Made by a program: the position numbers and the translations under genes
Shown here: positions 1 through 8,907 of the stretch, in pieces
Layout: each line of letters opens with the position of its first letter
Numbering within the stretch: position 1 is the stretch's first letter
Source of the DNA: Halapricum desulfuricans
Lineage (GTDB): Archaea; Halobacteriota; Halobacteria; Halobacteriales; Haloarculaceae
Reading direction: 5' to 3'
Assembly: GCF_017094525.1 (NCBI RefSeq)
Contig: NZ_CP064788.1
Coordinates: 2,713,030-2,777,029, forward strand
Length of the DNA stretch: 64,000 nucleotides
The notes under the pieces: generated by a model
Database searches by the model: none
The model's input: the letters and a program-made list of their open reading frames with translations, nothing else
Told to the model about the DNA's origin: nothing

Positions 1-174
1 CGCGGCTTCCGGGTGACGACACCACAGCAACTCGCCGACGCGATCGTCGACGCCGGTGAGTTCGAACACCTGACGATCGAGGACTCGTGGGCCGACTACG
101 ACCACGAGGCCGTCCTCGAAGCGTACTTGCAGCTGTATCGGAATCTGCAGGGCGAATACGGGATGATAGGTTGA
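1..174 (+). CDS. C-terminal 57 residues of an unidentified protein (5' truncated by window edge)
   Basis: An open frame enters from the left edge and ends at TGA 172-174. The fragment is acidic, as is usual for a haloarchaeal protein, and ends in residues NLQGEYGMIG. The segment TTPQQLADAIVDAG looks like the last helical part of an enzyme domain, but I do not recognise the family from so little sequence. The downstream 54 bp hold nothing I can name before a palindromic repeat begins at 229. Confidence 0.6.
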   Translation, partial: RGFRVTTPQQLADAIVDAGEFEHLTIEDSWADYDHEAVLEAYLQLYRNLQGEYGMIG

Positions 175-228
175 GAGGGATCGATGTCCACGCGTCTCGC
201 ATCGATCGCACGTCGATAACGAACACTC

Positions 229-310
229 ATACGGACTGCTGTCCGTCTGTTCCGTATCGACCGCCCGTAATCGGGCAGTTAGAGCGGTACATCGGTACAG
301 CAGTCCGTAT
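229..310. repeat. Family II palindromic repeat, copy 1 (82 bp)
   Basis: The two ends are exact inverted repeats (ATACGGACTGCTGT and its complement, 14 bp). In the centre is a 5-bp stem with a 4-nt loop: GCCCG (263-267), TAAT, CGGGC (272-276). The element aligns end to end with 30124-30205, which is also 82 bp, and more loosely with the complement of 62508-62588. Its last base is the first base of the transducer stop codon (complement of 310-312), so it may act as a transcription terminator or may have inserted at the 3' end of that gene. Confidence 0.7.
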
Positions 311-2229
311 CACTCGTCGCTCGGTTGCGCGTCGCTGCTTCCGGGGCCAGTCGGGAAGTAGAACTTGCGTTCGGATTCGGTCTGGAAGCGGTCGAGCACC
401 TCCTGTAGCGGTCCAGCGTAGCGCACGAGGTCACCGGCGCGTTCCGACACTTCGTTCAGTTCCGCGGCCTGTTCTTCGGCGGCCGTCGCGGCGTCTTCGG
501 CTTCGTTCAGAACCACATCGGTTTCGGTGAGTACTTCGCCGATGAGAGTGGCTGTGTCTTCGAGACGATCGAGGGCGTCATCGAGATTGACGTTCTCGTG
601 AGTAGCGTCGAGATCATCGAGGTCGGCGACGACCTGATCGAGGGCACCGGCGATGTCCTGGAGGCGCTGTTTCTGGTCGTCAGCCTGGTTCGACACCGTG
701 AGTGCAGCGTCGACAGCGTCCTCGCTGGTTTCGCGGACGACATCGGCCGACTGCTGGACGTCCCGACCCGCCGTCTCGACCTCCTCGGCGAAACTCTTGA
801 GCTGGCCGGTCGTCTGCTCGAGTTCGTCGATCATCTCGTTGAACTCAGTCGCGATACGGTCCATCGCCTCGTTCTCGCCGTCGGGGTCCATCCGCTGGGT
901 GAGGTCACCGGTGGCACACTGTTGCATGATCCGGGCGTACTCGTCCGCCCGATCCTGGAGGTAACTGTTCAGTTCCATCGCCTCTGCGCGTGAGACTTCG
1001 GCCTCTTTTCGGGCTTGTTCGGCCTCTTCGATCCGCTCTTTGAGAGAATCACGCATGGCCGCGAACGAGGCGGTCAGCGTTCCGAATTCGTCGGCACGCT
1101 CAACCGAGAGATCGACGTCGAGGTTCCCCGACGCCAGTTCGTTCGCCTTGCCGGTGAGGCGACTCAGCGCGCTGACGGTCCCGCGACCGAAGACGAATCC
1201 GACCACGAGGAACCCGAGAAGCACCGTTCCGACGAGTACGAGGAGGCTGTTCGTTACCGTCGAACGGAGTGAGAACGCCTGCGATGTCGGTTCTTTGGTA
1301 ATCACGACGAGGTCGCTGTTCGCTACCTTCGCCCATCCGGCGACGTGCGGTTCCTCTAGCTGGCCGCCTTCGGTGACAGACTCGGCGAACCCGGACTGAC
1401 GTTCCGCATCGACGAACGACGGAAACCCACTCTGTCCGTCGATATAGTCCGGGAAGCTGCTCGTCCCTGCAGCCAGCGTCGTCTCTTCGGACGGTCGAGA
1501 GTCGGCGATGATCTTCCCTTGGTCGTTGACGACGACAGTGAACTGGTCCCGTGCGTTCGTCCCGAGGTCGCCAGCTAGCGTGTCGATGTCCGTTTGCATC
1601 GCGAGGACGATGTCCCGGTTGTCGTCAGTTTGGACCTCGCTGACGAAGTAAATGTTCGATCGCTGATTGGCGCGCACTGGATCAGAAATGAAGAGGTTGT
1701 CATCGCCGAGCTCGAGGTTGTCGATCGAGAGGGTGACCCAGGGCGCGTTGTCGGTCGAGAGCGTGTCGAAGTCGGGGTTCTCATTCGAGAAGTCGGGCTG
1801 GAACGCGTCGCTGCTGGTCGCCAGCACCTCCCCGTTCGCGCTGAGATCGATGTAGTACAGGTTCGCCACGTCTTCCGGGAGCCGCTTCATCTCTTCGTCG
1901 ATACGCTCCTGGACGGTCTGAGGCTCGCCGCTCTCCATGTCGGCGAGATTTGCGAGCCGAATCGTGGTGTCCCCACGCTCGTTCTGCCAGGTGTCGAGTT
2001 GGAACGCGCCCTGTTGGGCGATCCCCGTGTACTCTGTCTCCGTCTCGTCGGACAGTTCCTGGGAGGTCTGCGTGAACGTGTATGCACTCACGCTCCCGAC
2101 GAGTACTAACACCACTACCAGCGCGAGGAGGAACTTCGCGACGAAGCTCCGGCCGATGAATCTCGGCAGTAGCGTGCTCCCCGTCGCGCGTTTGCTTGCA
2201 CCGTCACCGTCTGTAGTTTTCTCTGACAT
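310..2229 (-). CDS. Membrane sensor with two HAMP domains, transducer-like but lacking the signalling tip
   Basis: This 639-residue protein has the front half of a halobacterial transducer. It starts with a cytoplasmic basic leader and a membrane helix at about residues 33-52. A large extracellular Cache-like sensor follows (about 53-325), then a second membrane helix (about 328-348). Next come a HAMP domain (about 349-400, ending KERIEEAEQ) and a second HAMP-like segment (about 425-480, ATGDLTQRMDPDGENEAMDR). The rest is coiled coil and ends LQEVLDRFQTE. The highly conserved MCP hairpin tip, which binds CheA and CheW, is absent, and the protein is shorter than a usual Htr. The gene lies 30 bp downstream of a solute-binding lipoprotein on the same strand, so the two probably form a sensing pair. 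Whether it signals, or only interacts with other transducers, is unknown. Confidence 0.85.
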   Translation of the reverse strand: MSEKTTDGDGASKRATGSTLLPRFIGRSFVAKFLLALVVVLVLVGSVSAYTFTQTSQELSDETETEYTGIAQQGAFQLDTWQNERGDTTIRLANLADMESGEPQTVQERIDEEMKRLPEDVANLYYIDLSANGEVLATSSDAFQPDFSNENPDFDTLSTDNAPWVTLSIDNLELGDDNLFISDPVRANQRSNIYFVSEVQTDDNRDIVLAMQTDIDTLAGDLGTNARDQFTVVVNDQGKIIADSRPSEETTLAAGTSSFPDYIDGQSGFPSFVDAERQSGFAESVTEGGQLEEPHVAGWAKVANSDLVVITKEPTSQAFSLRSTVTNSLLVLVGTVLLGFLVVGFVFGRGTVSALSRLTGKANELASGNLDVDLSVERADEFGTLTASFAAMRDSLKERIEEAEQARKEAEVSRAEAMELNSYLQDRADEYARIMQQCATGDLTQRMDPDGENEAMDRIATEFNEMIDELEQTTGQLKSFAEEVETAGRDVQQSADVVRETSEDAVDAALTVSNQADDQKQRLQDIAGALDQVVADLDDLDATHENVNLDDALDRLEDTATLIGEVLTETDVVLNEAEDAATAAEEQAAELNEVSERAGDLVRYAGPLQEVLDRFQTESERKFYFPTGPGSSDAQPSDE

Positions 2230-2259
2230 ATATGTGCCCTGAGTTCGAACTGTCTCGAT

Positions 2260-3864
2260 TTATGCGACGTAATTTATATACCGATCCGGGATCCGCTTGG
2301 CGTACTCGCCAACGGACGAAGCGATGGCGTCGAGTTCGTCACGTGCGGTGTCGGGTCCGTTCGCGACGACGCGACTCATCGCCGTCGCTGCTTCGTCCAT
2401 GATATTCATGTTCTGTGGCGTATCGACTGGGACGGGTGGTGGCGACGTCGGGACGAGTTTCATCCCGTCGATAAATGTCTGTTCGTAGCCTTCACCCGCG
2501 ACCTCGGGATACGCGCCCGCGACCTCGGGATACGCGTCAGCCTCGTACCGCCACTCGCTCCCGCTGTCGTCGCGATACATGTTGAATCGTGCGTGGCCCG
2601 CACGCGGTTCGTCACCCTGCCACTGGTGGGTCGACAGCAGGAAGTTCGCTGCCCGTGAGTTCGCCCACTGGATGAACAGCCACGCCGCCTTCTGGCTCTG
2701 TTCGTCGGTATAGGAACTGATTCCAGTCGCCCAGATCCACGTATCGCCGATGCGTTCGCGTCCGTCCTCGGTCCGCAACGGTGGTATCCACTTGGTGTTG
2801 GCCATCCGCTCCTCGTCGACGATTCCCGAGGTCTGTGGTGTCGAGTAGATCATCCCCACGTCGCCCCGATTGTACGTCTGGTTGTTCGCGTACCAGTCCA
2901 TGGTCCAGGCCTGGGACGGCCCGTAGTTGTGGAGGATACTCCCGAATCGTTCCAGCGACTCGACGCCTCGATCGGAGTTTATTAGCGCTACGGCTTCGGG
3001 ATCCGGATCGTCCTCGTTCAGCAGCACCTCCCGGTCGATCCACTTGGCACCGTGCGAGCGGAACATCGTCCCCCAGTTCGCGCTCGATAGCGTTGCGGAC
3101 GCGGTTCGGGAGACCATTCCCTCCTGGTCAACCTCGCTCGACTCGGAGATCGCCTTCGCGTTCTGTTCGAGCTCTTCGAACGTCGTCGGTTCCTCGAGAC
3201 CCAGCGTGTCGTACGTCTCCATGTCGTAACCGACACACCCGTATATCTCGATACCGTTCGGGAACCCGATGAACGAGTCTCCCCCGTCCGGATCGGGGAA
3301 CGTCATCAATTCGATCGTCTGGTCCATGAAGTCCTCCATGGCCAGCCAGTCCTGATCGGTAAGCGTCGCGTCTTCGATGTACGGCCACAGGTCTTCGACC
3401 CAGGGATCCCCGTCGGTGCCCTGGTGGTAGCCACCGGCCGGCCAGAGCCCGACCATGAAGCCGTCGTATTCGCCGCTTTGGTCAGCCATTGCGTTCCTGG
3501 CCTCACGCCAGTACCGGTTCTCCTCGAAAATCTCGTACTCGACCGAGATGCCGGTTAGCTCTTCGAAATACGGGAGCAGAGGCTTGGTCGTCGTCGAGTA
3601 CTTGTGCAGGCCCATCCCGAACTTCAGCTCGATACCCTCGCCAGCGAACATTTCCCAGTCGATACCTGCCTTTCTGGCGTGTTCGTTCAGCTTCTGTCCC
3701 CACTGTTCGATACCGTCCTCCCGCGTCGGGAGTTCACTCTGCTCGGGCTCGGTCGTGGGGCTGCCTGACTGTGTCGCACATCCCGCGAGTGCGAGTGTGC
3801 TGGCCACACCCAGTCCTGCGAGTGCCTTGCGGCGTGTATATGTGCGTTCCGTCCTGTTTGTCAT
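2260..3864 (-). CDS. Extracellular solute-binding lipoprotein (family 1, sugar type)
   Basis: A Tat-type lipoprotein signal is visible: TRRKALAGLGVASTLALAGC has a twin arginine and a lipobox cysteine. I chose the ATG at 3864 because it places the twin arginines close to the N-terminus. The 10 extra codons from 3894 add nothing signal-like. The mature part looks like SBP_bac_1 binding proteins (LPYFEELTGISVEYEIFEEN, WLFIQWANSR). No permease or ATPase gene is adjacent. The partner is the transducer-like gene 30 bp downstream, which recalls binding protein/transducer pairs such as BasB-BasT. This suggests attractant sensing rather than transport. The segment AYPEVAG is duplicated in tandem near residue 450, encoded by a 21-bp direct repeat at about 2499-2540. 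Confidence 0.85.
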   Translation of the reverse strand: MTNRTERTYTRRKALAGLGVASTLALAGCATQSGSPTTEPEQSELPTREDGIEQWGQKLNEHARKAGIDWEMFAGEGIELKFGMGLHKYSTTTKPLLPYFEELTGISVEYEIFEENRYWREARNAMADQSGEYDGFMVGLWPAGGYHQGTDGDPWVEDLWPYIEDATLTDQDWLAMEDFMDQTIELMTFPDPDGGDSFIGFPNGIEIYGCVGYDMETYDTLGLEEPTTFEELEQNAKAISESSEVDQEGMVSRTASATLSSANWGTMFRSHGAKWIDREVLLNEDDPDPEAVALINSDRGVESLERFGSILHNYGPSQAWTMDWYANNQTYNRGDVGMIYSTPQTSGIVDEERMANTKWIPPLRTEDGRERIGDTWIWATGISSYTDEQSQKAAWLFIQWANSRAANFLLSTHQWQGDEPRAGHARFNMYRDDSGSEWRYEADAYPEVAGAYPEVAGEGYEQTFIDGMKLVPTSPPPVPVDTPQNMNIMDEAATAMSRVVANGPDTARDELDAIASSVGEYAKRIPDRYINYVA

Positions 3865-3979
3865 AGTTGATCTCCTGGTAGACAGCGACGCCACTACGGA
3901 CGGTACGGATCTCGCTACGAACTCCGCGTTAACGCGTCATACTCTAGGTCGAGTGGTGCCCTGCCCTTTGATGGGTCAA

Positions 3980-3997
3980 TATGATTAATGAATCATA
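3980..3997. promoter_or_regulatory. Perfect inverted repeat upstream of the binding-lipoprotein gene
   Basis: TATGATT, a 4-nt spacer and AATCATA form a perfect 7-bp dyad in AT-rich DNA, about 115 bp upstream of the lipoprotein start. The 200-bp gap between this gene and the folCP stop contains no ORF I can support. The dyad could be an operator, but the distance from the start codon is longer than usual. Confidence 0.35.
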
Positions 3998-4065
3998 ATA
4001 ATGGTTGCGGCAGTAAAGAAATGCTCCCGGTGCCCAATTCGGCCTCCCGTGCCGGAACTGGCCTG

Positions 4066-6507
4066 TTACTCGTTCGCAAATGCATCCGGATCGTCGGCGG
4101 CAGCCACCACGTCCCGGGCGGCGACGTTCTCCTCGACGTCGTGGACGCGGATCACGTCCACGCCGCGCTCGGTCGCCAGTGCCGTCCCCGCGATCGTCGC
4201 GGCCATCCGCTCGTCGGCCTCGAGCCCGACGTGTCCGAACATCGATTTGTGTGAGTGCCCGACCAGCACCGGACAGCCCAGCGCTTTGAACTCGCCGATC
4301 CGACCCAGCAACTCGAAGTCCTCGGCGGGGGTCTTCCCGAAGCCCACCCCGGGATCGACGAGGATCTGTGCCCGGTCCAGTCCGGCTTTCTCGGCCAGCA
4401 AAACGCGCTCTTTCAGCTGGTCGAGGGCGTCCTCGACGACGTCGTCGTACTCGATCTCCCGGTCGGGATCGACCGGCGTGTCGATGCTGTGCATCACGAC
4501 CACCGGTACGTCGTGCTCGGCGGCGAGATGGCGCATCTCCGGGTCTTCCAGCCCCGAGACGTCGTTGAGGATATCCGCGCCCGCCTCCAGTGCGGCCGCT
4601 GCGACTACGGCCTTGCGCGTGTCGATCGAGACGGCCACGTCCAGTTCGGCGATCCGCTCGATCACCGGGACGACGCGATCGATCTCCTCCTCGGCCGGGA
4701 CCGGCTCCGCACCGGGCCGGGTCGACTCCCCGCCGACGTCGACGATGTCGACGCCGTTGTCGACCATCGTTTCGGCTCTGGCGACGGCGTCCTCGACGGC
4801 GTCGTACTCCCCGCCGTCGTGGAACGAGTCCGGCGTGACGTTCAGAACACCCATGATCGCGGTCCGGTCCTCCCAGGGATAGCCCCGCCGATCGGGTTCG
4901 ACGCCGATCCCGAGGTGTTCGCGCAGCCGATCCGCAAGCGGGGAGAGACCGTACGGCTGACCGTCGAGCTTCCCGACCAGGCGCTTGAACTGCGCCATCG
5001 TCGCCATCATGACCACGTCAAGCGGTTCCTCGTCCTGATTGTTCAGCCCCGAGATCGCACACTCCCCGCCCAGCGAGAGCAGTTCCTCCTTGAGATACTG
5101 GGCCTGTCGGGGCTGGACGCGCGTCTTGACGGCGCGGTGGACGCCCTTCCCGCGCATCCGCCAGACGCCGGCGTCGGTCACGTGTGCGCCCGCGAGCGTC
5201 TCGCGAGCGTCGTCGAGGTCCTCGATCCGCTTTTCGATCGTCGCTCGCGTCCAGCGCGTGCGCGCTTCCCGGACAGCGTACAGCGATCCCGAAACGAGCA
5301 CGGCGTCGCTCTCTTCCGCGGCGTCGAGCGCGATGTCCAGCGCGCCCGCCACGTCCGAACGCGTCTCGACGGTCGCCTCGGGGTACTCGCTCTCGAAGGC
5401 GGCGGCGATGACCGTCTCGTCGTCCGCCCGGTCGACGTCCGCCTGACAGGCCACGACGTGTTCGGGTTCGGGCAGCGCGGCGGCGATCCCCTGGTGGTCC
5501 TTCCCGACCATCGCACCCACGACGAGATGCAGGTCGTCGTACTCGAACGCCTCGAGCGTCTCGGTGACCCGCTCGCAGCCGCCGGGGTTGTGCGCGCCGT
5601 CGAGGACGACCAGCGGTTCCCGGCCCATCACCTCGAACCGGCCGGGCCAGTGGGCGTTTCGCAGTCCGGTGGCCAGCGTCGTCTCGTCGACGTCAGCGAC
5701 CTGTCGAGCAAGCGTCGCGGCGACGCCCGCGTTGCGGGCCTGGTGTGCGCCCGGTAGCGGCAACCGCGTCTCGACGTGAAAGCCGTCGCCGTCGAGTTCG
5801 ACCCGGCCGTCCGTCCCCTCGATACCGTGGTACGCGACCGTCGTGTCCGCCGCACTCTCGTCGACGGTCACGACCTCGCCGGCGACCGATCCGATCGCCT
5901 CGCGGGCGGAGCCGGTCGCACCGGTCACGATCGGCGCGTCCGCAGGTGCGACGTGGGCCTTGTCGCGAGCGATCTCCTCGACGGTCTCGCCCAGCAGGTC
6001 CGTGTGTTCGAGCGTGACGCTGGTGACGGCGCTGGCGACCGGATCGACGACGCTGGTGGCGTCGTAGCGGCCGCCGATCCCCACCTCGAGCACCGCGACG
6101 TCGACGTCGGCGCGGGCGAACTGCCACAGCGCCAGCACGGTCATCGTCTCGAAGAACGTCGGCGCTTCCCCCTCCGCCGCTCGTTCGGTCACGTACGGCT
6201 CGATCCGCTCGACGAACTCGACGAGCGCGGCTTTGGGGATCTTGCGGCCGTCGACGGTGATCCGCTCGCGCACGTCCTCGAGGTGGGGCGAAGTGTACAA
6301 CCCGACGGAGAGTCCCGCCTCCCGGAGCGTGGATTCGAGCATCCGGGCCGTCGAGCCCTTGCCGTTCGACCCGGCGATCTGGACCGCCTGCAGGTCCTCG
6401 TGGGGATCGCCCAGTTCCGCCAGCAACGCCTCGGTGGCGTCGGTCTCGCGCCGGGGCGGGAACCGGCGCAACTCCAGACAGAAGTTCGCCGCCTCGTGGA
6501 AGTCCAT
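4066..6507 (-). CDS. folCP: Folylpolyglutamate synthase / dihydropteroate synthase fusion
   Basis: This 813-residue protein joins two folate enzymes. Residues 1 to about 410 are a FolC/MurC-like ligase with the ATP-binding loop GSNGKGSTARML and the motif LEVGIGGRYDATSVV. Residues from about 440 to the end are dihydropteroate synthase, with TAIMGVLNVTPDSFHDGGEY near 530, DVGGESTRPG and VSIDTRKA. FolC adds glutamates to the folate; FolP condenses a pterin with p-aminobenzoate. This fusion is known from Haloferax and Halobacterium. The gene appears to be transcribed alone. A long frame on the opposite strand is a codon-bias shadow. Confidence 0.96.
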   Translation of the reverse strand: MDFHEAANFCLELRRFPPRRETDATEALLAELGDPHEDLQAVQIAGSNGKGSTARMLESTLREAGLSVGLYTSPHLEDVRERITVDGRKIPKAALVEFVERIEPYVTERAAEGEAPTFFETMTVLALWQFARADVDVAVLEVGIGGRYDATSVVDPVASAVTSVTLEHTDLLGETVEEIARDKAHVAPADAPIVTGATGSAREAIGSVAGEVVTVDESAADTTVAYHGIEGTDGRVELDGDGFHVETRLPLPGAHQARNAGVAATLARQVADVDETTLATGLRNAHWPGRFEVMGREPLVVLDGAHNPGGCERVTETLEAFEYDDLHLVVGAMVGKDHQGIAAALPEPEHVVACQADVDRADDETVIAAAFESEYPEATVETRSDVAGALDIALDAAEESDAVLVSGSLYAVREARTRWTRATIEKRIEDLDDARETLAGAHVTDAGVWRMRGKGVHRAVKTRVQPRQAQYLKEELLSLGGECAISGLNNQDEEPLDVVMMATMAQFKRLVGKLDGQPYGLSPLADRLREHLGIGVEPDRRGYPWEDRTAIMGVLNVTPDSFHDGGEYDAVEDAVARAETMVDNGVDIVDVGGESTRPGAEPVPAEEEIDRVVPVIERIAELDVAVSIDTRKAVVAAAALEAGADILNDVSGLEDPEMRHLAAEHDVPVVVMHSIDTPVDPDREIEYDDVVEDALDQLKERVLLAEKAGLDRAQILVDPGVGFGKTPAEDFELLGRIGEFKALGCPVLVGHSHKSMFGHVGLEADERMAATIAGTALATERGVDVIRVHDVEENVAARDVVAAADDPDAFANE

Positions 6508-6576
6508 GCCTGTTGCATCCGGGGCCGATCGCTTTAGGCTGTCGAACCCGGTCGTTCCGGCGCTCGGGGTTGACGG

Positions 6577-7071
6577 CTACGCTTCCAGTTCGTCCTCGCC
6601 GGCAAGTCGACGCACGAGCACCTGGAAGGCCAGCCCGACGACCGCCGCGACCGCCTCGGCGTCGGGTGCCGGCTCCGGCCGTTCCGCCTCCGGTTCGGCG
6701 TCGACGATCACGTCGTCCCCCTCGGATTCGTCCTCGCCGAGCAATCGACGCACAACTGCGGCCAGCACGGCCAGCGCGGCCCCGCCGACCGAGACGCCGA
6801 GCAGCGCTTTCCTGGCCTGTTCGCGCCGTGACGGCGTCTCCTCCTCTTCAGGCTCGTCTTCGTCGCCCCCGGTCTCGCCCACGCTGTCGTTGACCGCTTC
6901 GTCGGCCGGCCCGCCTTCGTCTCGCGTGTCCGCCGTCGGTGGAGCCGCGTCCGACCGTTCGGTCGGCTCGTCGAACGAGTCAGGCGGCTCGGGTTCGGAC
7001 TCGCCGCCGATGCCCGGCACCCGGTCCAGCGAAAGGTTCGGTAGTCGATCCGTGAGGTCTCCGCGGTCCAT
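6577..7071 (-). CDS. Hypothetical acidic protein with one membrane helix
   Basis: I chose the ATG at 7071 (MDRGDLTDRLPN); the frame stays open to 7164 but the added residues look non-coding. The N-terminal ~80 residues are low-complexity and rich in Glu, Asp, Gly and Ser. One hydrophobic helix follows (ALLGVSVGGAALAVLAAVV), then an acidic linker, and a second short stretch, AVVGLAFQVLVRRLA, near the end. It resembles small haloarchaeal surface-anchored proteins of unknown function. No family is recognised. Confidence 0.65.
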   Translation of the reverse strand: MDRGDLTDRLPNLSLDRVPGIGGESEPEPPDSFDEPTERSDAAPPTADTRDEGGPADEAVNDSVGETGGDEDEPEEEETPSRREQARKALLGVSVGGAALAVLAAVVRRLLGEDESEGDDVIVDAEPEAERPEPAPDAEAVAAVVGLAFQVLVRRLAGEDELEA

Positions 7072-7183
7072 ACCGTCAGTATCGCCGGCCAGCGTCATAT
7101 AGCCCGTGCCCGAGGCAGTCATACTGTCAGCAGGATCGCGACACTCGGGCGTCGAAAATCCCACGAACGGACAGCCGACAGTA

Positions 7184-7831
7184 TCAGACGACTGCCAGTC
7201 CCCGCGGGAGCGACGCCCGATACCGCTGTTGCCAGTCGACCGGCAGGCGGTGCCAGCCGTCGCCCGTGGGCGATCGGAAGAGACCGTGATTGGTCAGCGC
7301 GTGAAACGCGTCGTCTGGCCCGGTCGCGAGTACCGCCCGCGCGAGCCCGTCCGGTCCGGGAAGTCCGTCCATCGTTCGCTCCCAGCGGTCGCCGACGCGG
7401 CGATAGACGTAACTCTGCCCGCCGGGGTCGTGCGCCCGATGGGCGCTGGTCGCAGCCGAGACCAGCACGTGCTCGGGGTCGTCCGGATCGACGGCGACGC
7501 TCCAGACGTAGTGGTGGTCCAGCCCCTGCTGTCGAAACCGCCAGCTGTCGCCGCCGTCGGCTGATTCGGCGTACCCGTCTCCGGCCGCGACGTACACTCG
7601 TCCGCGCTGTCTGCCCGCTCCGCTGGTCGCGATCTCGTGGACGTCTCGCGGCGCGTTCTCGGGACGGTCCTGCCAGCTCGACCCGCCGTCGGCGGTCCGG
7701 ACGAGCGCGCCGGCCTCGATCCCGACGTAGAGCCGGCCCGGGTCGTGGGGATCGGGTTCGATCCACCGGACGTGGTGGGTCTCCGGTCGCGGCGGAAACG
7801 ACCACTCGTCGGCCGACGGCAGGTCCGTCAA
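7184..7831 (-). CDS. BNR/YCF48-like beta-propeller repeat protein
   Basis: The 215-residue sequence carries repeated blades typical of BNR or photosystem assembly factor-like propellers: GALVRTADGGSSWQ, GYAESADGGDSWRF and GLFRSPTGDGWH, each with an Asp-box-like S/T-x-D-G-G-x-x-W core. DPHDPGRLYVGIEAG and DPDDPEHVLVSA introduce blades. It is short for a complete propeller and has no signal peptide, so it is probably cytoplasmic. Function unknown. It stands alone between a membrane-anchored hypothetical and a divergent membrane gene. Confidence 0.75.
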   Translation of the reverse strand: MTDLPSADEWSFPPRPETHHVRWIEPDPHDPGRLYVGIEAGALVRTADGGSSWQDRPENAPRDVHEIATSGAGRQRGRVYVAAGDGYAESADGGDSWRFRQQGLDHHYVWSVAVDPDDPEHVLVSAATSAHRAHDPGGQSYVYRRVGDRWERTMDGLPGPDGLARAVLATGPDDAFHALTNHGLFRSPTGDGWHRLPVDWQQRYRASLPRGLAVV

Positions 7832-7893
7832 TCCGGGGTGACGGGCGGTCTGCCGTCGGCAACTATTTACTCGCGCCGGTTCGGAACACGCAT

Positions 7894-8406
7894 ATGTCCT
7901 ATCGCCGTCAGCCCTCCCCGTTTCTTACCGGCGTCGGCGTCGGAATCGGCGTCTGGATCGTCGGCTATCTCGTCGCGCTGGTCCTGGTCGTCGTCGTTCG
8001 ACCGCCGGCCATCGAGTCCTTCTCGCCGCCCGGGTACGCCGGTGCGATCTACGTGTTCGGCTCCGCGTTCGTCTTGCTGGCTCCGTCAGGTGGTGCCCCG
8101 CCGCTGTTGATGGCCGTTCCCGCGTTCGTCGGCTTGCTCGTCGCCGTCGCCGGCGGGGCGATCGTCCCGGTTCGCGCCGGGCGACTCGCCGACGGCTGGG
8201 CCGCGACGAAAGCCGGCGCGACCGTCGGGATCGGCGTCTGTCTGGCGACGCTCGCGGCGCTCGCGCTGTATCTGCTCCCCTCGACGCCGGTCTCGAACAC
8301 GGCCATCCCGCTGCGCTATCTCGCGCTCGTCTTTGGCAACCTCCTGCTACCGGCCTTCGCGGGCGCGCTCGGAGGTGCGCTCCAGCACGCGGCGACCCAG
8401 CCCTAG
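7894..8406 (+). CDS. Integral membrane protein, unknown function
   Basis: Residues 11-33 form a first hydrophobic segment (GVGVGIGVWIVGYLVALVLV). At least three more follow (around VFGSAFVLLA, LLMAVPAFVGLLVAVAGGAI and AGATVGIGVCLATLAALALY), and the end is rich in Gly and Ala (LLLPAFAGALGGAL). The start is the ATG at 7894, with an AT-rich TATA-like run (CTATTTACT) about 30 bp upstream. The next two genes also encode membrane proteins on the same strand and may be co-transcribed. No enzymatic motif is visible. Confidence 0.75.
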   Translation: MSYRRQPSPFLTGVGVGIGVWIVGYLVALVLVVVVRPPAIESFSPPGYAGAIYVFGSAFVLLAPSGGAPPLLMAVPAFVGLLVAVAGGAIVPVRAGRLADGWAATKAGATVGIGVCLATLAALALYLLPSTPVSNTAIPLRYLALVFGNLLLPAFAGALGGALQHAATQP

Positions 8407-8439
8407 CAGACTTTTCAACGCCCCGCCCGTAGCCCGGAT

Positions 8440-8823
8440 ATGGCCGACGAAGCGTACCAGCCCGGAGCGTGCAACATCGGCGCGGGTGAACAGCGAAAGC
8501 GCCGCCTGCTCGGCTACGCGAGCTTCGCCGTCGCGTTCGCCTACATCGCGGCGGTCCTGCTCGCCGGCTATCCCGAGACCTACGTCCTGGGGAGTTTCAT
8601 CTTCCTGTACGGAGGCGTCCTCGGGGTGTTACAGGCCCAGCGACAGTTCTGTGCCGGCTACGCGGTGGCCGGCCGCTACGGCTTCGACGACGCCGAGGGG
8701 TCCGTCGAGGACAGCGACGCCCGCTCGCAGGACATCCGCCAGGCGCTGTTGCTCTCCGCCAAGGCGCTCGCCGCCGCCGTGTTCCTCGTCAGCGTCATCT
8801 ACGGGGCTGCAGTGTCAGTGTGA
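8440..8823 (+). CDS. Small membrane protein, unknown function
   Basis: This protein of 127 residues has three likely membrane segments (about 27-45, 48-68 and 100-124). Two cysteines lie on the cytoplasmic side (PGACNIG near residue 11 and QFCAGYAVAGRYGF near 70). The acidic loop EGSVEDSDARSQD separates the second and third helices. It lies 33 bp after the previous membrane gene, in the same direction. I recognise it only as a haloarchaeal hypothetical type. Confidence 0.7.
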   Translation: MADEAYQPGACNIGAGEQRKRRLLGYASFAVAFAYIAAVLLAGYPETYVLGSFIFLYGGVLGVLQAQRQFCAGYAVAGRYGFDDAEGSVEDSDARSQDIRQALLLSAKALAAAVFLVSVIYGAAVSV

Positions 8824-8907
8824 CCGGTGTCTTCGCACGCCGATCGCTACTCAATCGGGCGAAACGATTAACACGGGAAACGTCCTCTAGTCGTGCTCAC
8901 ACGACCC

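Noticed and set aside
4255-5757. 500-residue open frame opposite folCP
   Set aside because: It mirrors the GC-rich codon pattern of folCP and has no recognisable domain; the minus-strand gene is certain.
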